This document shows positions 24,010 to 27,702 of a DNA stretch of 27,702 bases, piece after piece. The position numbers and the translations under genes were made by a program. The stretch comes from DASZHJ01 sp035507155 (GTDB taxonomy: Bacteria > Pseudomonadota > Alphaproteobacteria > ATCC43930 > CGMCC-115725). Position 1 is the first letter of the stretch. Each line of letters starts with the position of its first letter. The notes beneath the pieces were generated by a model. The model did no database searches. It saw only the letters and a list, made by a program, of their open reading frames with translations, and had not been told where the DNA came from. The stretch spans positions 1-27,702 of the forward strand of contig DATJOK010000296.1 of NCBI GenBank assembly GCA_035507155.1. The letters are read 5' to 3'.

Positions 24010-25227
24010 TCAAGACGCCGGTGCATAAAGCTCCGCGGGTTCCGCGAACCCCTTGAGCGCGTGCCGGCCGATCGACGCCGTCTTGCGGTCGCCAAGCAGC
24101 GCCGCGAACCGCCCGGACATCAGCAACGGGCGTCCGACGCTGCCGCAGATGGTCTGGATGCGGCTCACCATGTTGACGTCGGGCCCAATCACGGTGAAGT
24201 CGAGGCGCCGGGCCGAGCCGATATTGCCGTAGCTGACCGCGCCGTAATGCAGCGCGACGCCGGCATGGAGCGCGGCGTCGGGCGCCCTGAAGCCGGCGAG
24301 CCTCTCGAGCGCGCTTTCAGCCGAGCGGAGCGCCGCTGCGCAGGCGGCCGCGGGGTCATCGCGGTGGAAGAAGGCCAGCACCGCATCGCCCATGTATTTC
24401 AGCACCTCGCCGCCGCCGTCGGCGATCGCCGGCACGACGCGGTCGAAATAGGCATCCAGCAGCGCCAGCACGCGCTCGCTCGGCAGTCGGTTGGAAAGAT
24501 CGGTGAAGCCGCGGAGGTCGCAGAGCAGCAGCGCCGCCTCGAGGGATTCGACCTGGCCGCGGCGGATGCGTCCGGCGAGGATGCGCTGCGCAGTGGTGGG
24601 ACCGATGTAGGTGTCGAGCAGGGTGAGCTCGACCTTTCTGAGGGTGCGCAGCTCGCAGGCGTTGCGCAGCGCCGGAATGATCCGGTCGAGCGCCGCGCGC
24701 TCCTGCGAGGCGAAACCCGAGGGCCGCATCGTGCAGAAGGACGCACAGCTCACCAGGCCGTCGCCGCTGCGGAGCGGAATGAAGAGCATCTCGACGAGGC
24801 CGCGGTCGCGGAACACGTCGATGTTGGTCCAGCGTGGCGCGCTGGTAGCGCCGAGCCGGACGGCGAGCGGCTCGCCGGAGTCCATCGCCTGGCGAAGCGG
24901 GCTGCCGATGAAATCGGCGGAGACCTCGATTCCGTGCTCGCGGTCGTGGATCTCCACCGGCTCGTTCGGCGACCACGCCACCGTCCGCCCCAGGATCTCC
25001 GGATGGAGGGTGCGGAGATGCAGGGTCAGGCGGTCGATCGGCAGGCCGGCGGCCCGGAGGCGGTGGCCGAGCCCGGCGATCAGCCCGGCATCGTCGAGCT
25101 CGTGGCAATCGTCGCTGCTGAGCCACTCGACGACGTCGAGGATGGCGCCGGTCGCCGCGGCGTTGGCGGGCTTCGATGCTCGCGTGGACCGGCTCGTGGT
25201 CTGTTTCCTCTCGAGCGAAGTCGTCAT
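24010..25227 (-). CDS. Class III adenylate/guanylate cyclase
   Basis: The protein has 405 residues. The N-terminal 195 residues form a putative sensory region of GAF-like character, as in other alphaproteobacterial cyclases. The catalytic domain covers about residues 225-400. Metal-binding Asp residues are D237 (LCDLRGFTDLS) and D281 (KYMGDAVLAFF). K277 and D343 (LDFTVIG) would recognise adenine, and N352 and R356 (VNMVSR) stabilise the transition state. All six residues are present, so it should be active, most likely making cAMP. The ATG at 25227 has GGAG six bases upstream; an in-frame TTG at 25242 overlaps the AhpD-like stop (TTGA). It is co-transcribed after the AhpD-like gene and converges with the chemoreceptor. 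Confidence 0.92.
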   Translation of the reverse strand: MTTSLERKQTTSRSTRASKPANAAATGAILDVVEWLSSDDCHELDDAGLIAGLGHRLRAAGLPIDRLTLHLRTLHPEILGRTVAWSPNEPVEIHDREHGIEVSADFIGSPLRQAMDSGEPLAVRLGATSAPRWTNIDVFRDRGLVEMLFIPLRSGDGLVSCASFCTMRPSGFASQERAALDRIIPALRNACELRTLRKVELTLLDTYIGPTTAQRILAGRIRRGQVESLEAALLLCDLRGFTDLSNRLPSERVLALLDAYFDRVVPAIADGGGEVLKYMGDAVLAFFHRDDPAAACAAALRSAESALERLAGFRAPDAALHAGVALHYGAVSYGNIGSARRLDFTVIGPDVNMVSRIQTICGSVGRPLLMSGRFAALLGDRKTASIGRHALKGFAEPAELYAPAS

Positions 25228-25238
25228 CGCGATCTCCG

Positions 25239-25700
25239 TCAAGCGGCCGGATGGGCCGGTTTGGTGGAATGCACGGTCCGGAAACCGATGGCGATGCGGT
25301 TCCAGACATTGATGGTTGCGATCGCCAAGGTCAGCTTCACCATCTCCTCCTCGGAGAAGAAGCGCCGCGCCTCCTCGTAGACCGCGTCCGGCGCATGGCC
25401 GTCGGCGATCAGGGTCACCGCTTCCGTCCAGGCCAGCGCCGCGCGCTCGCGGTCGCTGTAGAGCGGCGATTCATGCCAGGCATCCAGCAGGTAGAGCCGC
25501 TGCTCGGTCTCGCCTCGGCCGCGTGCCTCCTGGGTGTGCATGTTGATGCAGAAGGCGCAGCCGTTGATCTGCGAAGCCCGGGTCTTCACGAGATCGATCA
25601 GCGATTTCTCCAGGCCGCATTCCTGCACATAGCTCTCGAGCGCGCCCACCGCCTTCATGGCGTCGGGCGCGGCCTGGTAAGCGTTGAGTCTGGCTTTCAT
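25239..25700 (-). CDS. AhpD/carboxymuconolactone decarboxylase-family protein
   Basis: The protein has 153 residues and is full length. The redox motif is C48-x2-C51 with H55 (NGCAFCINMH), preceded by LVKTRASQI; this is the alkylhydroperoxidase AhpD core. Helices with RERAALAWTEAVTLI and FSEEEMVKLTLAIATINVWNRIAIGFR complete the family pattern. Members reduce hydroperoxides or act as antioxidant partners. GGAGAAAGATC precedes the ATG at 25700. The cyclase begins 11 bases after its stop, so one transcript likely carries both, which would tie a redox protein to a cyclic-nucleotide signal. The link is inferred. Confidence 0.92.
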   Translation of the reverse strand: MKARLNAYQAAPDAMKAVGALESYVQECGLEKSLIDLVKTRASQINGCAFCINMHTQEARGRGETEQRLYLLDAWHESPLYSDRERAALAWTEAVTLIADGHAPDAVYEEARRFFSEEEMVKLTLAIATINVWNRIAIGFRTVHSTKPAHPAA

Positions 25701-25798
25701 GATCTTTCTCCTTCGGTTCGGGTCGGGGTCAGGGCGGCTCGTGCCGCAGTCGGTGACGAGAGATCTTGGTCCGATCGGGGTTGTCGTCTACGGGGGGC

Positions 25799-27355
25799 TC
25801 AGTGCGCGCCACCGGCTTCGAGATGGTCCGGCTTTTTCAGCAGCAGCGCCGCCGCCAGCGCCACCACCAGGGCGGCGCCCAGCAGGTAGAAAGTATCGCT
25901 GAAGGCCATGACATAGGCCTGCTCGCGCACCACGCCGCCGATTGCCACCACCGCCTTGTGCCAGGCGGTCGCCGGATCGGCGATGCCGTGGGAGAGAAAA
26001 TACCGCGTTAGCTGCTCGATCCGCACCCGGGTCGCCGCCTCGAAGAGGGAGACCGGCGCCGACAGGACGTTGGAGTGGAACTGCTCGCGCTTGGTCAGGA
26101 AAGTCTGCAGCATGGCGATGCCGACCGCGCCGCCCAGATTGCGCATCATGTTGAAGAGCGCCGAGGCGGAGCCGGCATTCTCCCGCTCGATGCCGGCGGT
26201 GGCGACCGCGGAGAGCGGCGCGAAGACCAGGGCCTGGCCCACGGCGCGGACGATGTTCGGCCAGAGGAGCTGGTCGGCGGCGTAGTCGCCGGTCATGTCG
26301 ATGTTCATGAAGTTGCTGGCGGCGAAGAGGGCGAAGCCGGTGCCGATGACGAGGCGCGGGTCGAGGTGCTTCATCAGCCGCGGCACCATCGGGATCAGTA
26401 CCAGCTGCGGCAGGCCGGTCCAGGCGAGCACGGCGCCGATCTGCTCGGCGTTGTAGCCCTGGATGCGCGAGAGATAGACCGGGAGGATGTAAACCGAGCC
26501 ATAGAGCGCGATTCCCAGCAGGAAGTTGGCGACGATGCCGAAGCCGAAATTCCGCCGGGCAAGAAGGCGCAGGTTGAGGAGCGGCTTCGCGCTCGTGAGC
26601 TCGATCCAGAGGAAGAGCGAGAGGGAAACCGCGCCGACGACCGAGAGCCGGACGATGAAGGGCGAGCCGAACCAGTCGTCCTTGTTGCCCTCCTCGAGGA
26701 CTGTCTGGAGCGCGCTGAGACCGATCGCCATCGTCGCGATGCCAGCCCAGTCGCCCTGCCGGAGGAGCGAGAGCCGCATCGGCGCGGGCTCCAGCGCGAA
26801 CCACAGCATCCCCAGCATCAGGGCGCCCGGCACCAGATTGACGTAGAAAATGTATTGCCAGCCCCAGTTCTCGGTGAGGTAGCCGCCGACGGTGGGGCCG
26901 ATCGCCGGCGCGAAGGTGGCGGAGAGCGCGAAGAGGGCGAGGCCCACCGGCTGCTTTGCCTTCGGCAGCAGCGTGATGATCAGCGTGAACGCCATCGGGA
27001 TCAGCACGCCGCCGCTGAAGCCCTGGATGGCGCGCAGCACGATCATCTGCTCGAGGTTGTGCGCGAAGGCGCAGGCGGCGGAGAAGACGAGGAACAGGGC
27101 CGCATTGGTCAGGAGGTAGATCCGGACCGAGAACACCTGGGCGAGCCAGCCGGTGAGCGGGATCACCACGATCTCGGCGATCAGATAGGAGGTGGAGATC
27201 CAGCCGCCGTCGTCGATGCCGGCCCCGATCGCGCCCTGGATGTCCGCCAGGGAGGCATTGACGATCTGGATGTTGAGCACCGCCATGAAGGCGCCGAGGG
27301 TCGCGCCGATGACGGCGATCCAGGTCTTGAGCGGGGTGTGGGTGGCGCCGGTCAT
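25799..27355 (-). CDS. DHA2-family (EmrB-like) MFS multidrug exporter
   Basis: The protein has 518 residues with about 14 membrane spans, the DHA2 (EmrB/QacA) layout. Landmarks are AVLNIQIVNASLADIQGAIG in span 1, the WISTSYLIAEIVVIPLTGWLAQVF segment with the motif-A-like region, LRAIQGFSGGVLIPMAFTLI, and the antiporter motif FAPAIGPTVGGYLTENWGWQYIF in span 5. Proton-driven export of hydrophobic toxins is expected. The ATG at 27355 has GGAG eight bases upstream; the longer frame would add residues from intergenic repeat sequence. No EmrA-like membrane-fusion partner or TetR/MarR regulator is in the window, though either could be beyond the right edge. The AhpD-like gene follows 98 bases downstream on the same strand. 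Confidence 0.93.
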   Translation of the reverse strand: MTGATHTPLKTWIAVIGATLGAFMAVLNIQIVNASLADIQGAIGAGIDDGGWISTSYLIAEIVVIPLTGWLAQVFSVRIYLLTNAALFLVFSAACAFAHNLEQMIVLRAIQGFSGGVLIPMAFTLIITLLPKAKQPVGLALFALSATFAPAIGPTVGGYLTENWGWQYIFYVNLVPGALMLGMLWFALEPAPMRLSLLRQGDWAGIATMAIGLSALQTVLEEGNKDDWFGSPFIVRLSVVGAVSLSLFLWIELTSAKPLLNLRLLARRNFGFGIVANFLLGIALYGSVYILPVYLSRIQGYNAEQIGAVLAWTGLPQLVLIPMVPRLMKHLDPRLVIGTGFALFAASNFMNIDMTGDYAADQLLWPNIVRAVGQALVFAPLSAVATAGIERENAGSASALFNMMRNLGGAVGIAMLQTFLTKREQFHSNVLSAPVSLFEAATRVRIEQLTRYFLSHGIADPATAWHKAVVAIGGVVREQAYVMAFSDTFYLLGAALVVALAAALLLKKPDHLEAGGAH

Positions 27356-27487
27356 CGTCTCGTCTCCATGCTGCTGACGCGGAGGAGAATGCGACCTGGA
27401 GCGGCTTGCGATAATCCGGGAAAGAGCGGAAGGATTGTTTGCTGGGAATTGAAGATCGCCAGGCACCCGCGGCTATCGCCTTTTGAC

Positions 27488-27660
27488 TCGTCATGCCCCG
27501 GCCTTGAGCCACGGCTGTCCGGTTCAGCGAAATCAGTTGAGGAGACAGACTGTTGGTGCTCCCCAAGCTCGTCATGCGCGGGCTTGACCCGCGCATCCAC
27601 GTCTTAATGCCGGGCGCGGTGCCCCGTGGATGGCCGGGACAAGCCCTGCCGTGACGACGT
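27488..27660. repeat. Dispersed palindromic intergenic repeats
   Basis: A perfect 9-base stem, ATGCGCGGG-CTTGA-CCCGCGCAT (27574-27596), forms part of a unit GTCATGCGCGGGCTTGACC. A second copy lies inverted near 27625-27659; its complement begins GTCACGGCAGGGCTTGTCC. A third, partial copy is at about 27489-27512 (GTCATGCCCCGGCCTTGAGCC). Out-of-frame translations give DARVKPAHDE- and HGRACPGHPR-like strings, familiar from alphaproteobacterial intergenic repeats. These frames are not genes. Confidence 0.65.
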
Positions 27661-27702
27661 CTGGTGATTGGCTTCACCGTACTGGTTCAATCTCGTCGCG
27701 AC

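Noticed and set aside
27352..27600. Minus-strand frame beginning MDARVKPAHDE
   Set aside because: This string is the usual chance translation of intergenic palindromic repeats, not a protein.

Overview
The window is GC-rich (roughly 70 % by eye) and densely coded on both strands. It looks like the chromosome of an alphaproteobacterium, perhaps Rhodospirillales or Hyphomicrobiales. The clues are the kinase phospho-box HDLRTYLTR, a D-tartrate dehydratase like that of Bradyrhizobium, FNR/FixK- and CRP-type palindromes, and right-end intergenic palindromes whose chance translations read DARVKPAHDE-like. The organism call is inference. I see no rRNA, tRNA, CRISPR array, transposase or integrase.

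Layout. Positions 1-2.7 kb hold a metal-stress module. A CsoR/RcnR-family sensor and a His-loop RcnA-type Ni/Co exporter form one operon. A small His-tailed secreted protein and a Spy/CpxP-like periplasmic protein diverge from it. A palindromic operator lies between the -35 and -10 elements of the sensor promoter. Positions 2.7-7.1 kb hold a beta-propeller protein with a TPR/winged-helix regulator, then an SRPBCC - DUF899 - DUF2182 run, then small membrane proteins. Positions 7.6-12.4 kb hold a flavin reductase, a LysR regulator, and a catabolic-looking unit: HAD-type haloacid dehalogenase homologue, class III CoA-transferase and D-tartrate dehydratase. The LysR/HAD gap contains two 6-3-6 palindromes 32 bp apart.

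Positions 12.4-16.4 kb are a minus-strand run in the order of transcription: OmpR-type response regulator, histidine kinase, TauE/SafE permease, AlkZ/YcaQ-like DNA glycosylase. Diverging from it is a secreted Cys/Ser/Gly repeat protein whose upstream region carries a response-regulator-like 10-bp direct repeat. Positions 17-22 kb hold a fatty-acid-hydroxylase-type membrane protein, an unknown membrane protein, a perfect CRP-type palindrome before a small ORF, a TPR + 2-oxoglutarate/Fe(II) oxygenase fusion, and a PucG-type aminotransferase in the same operon. Positions 22-27.7 kb hold an orphan chemoreceptor, a class III adenylate cyclase coupled to an AhpD-like protein, and a DHA2-family multidrug exporter, ending in dispersed palindromic repeats.

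Most functional links between neighbours are inferences from spacing and orientation. The best candidates for something under-described are the metal module, whose sensor has an H-C-H-C ligand set at RcnR/InrS spacing; the two-component system with its repeat-rich secreted neighbour; the TPR-oxygenase/PucG pair; and several very small membrane-protein ORFs.
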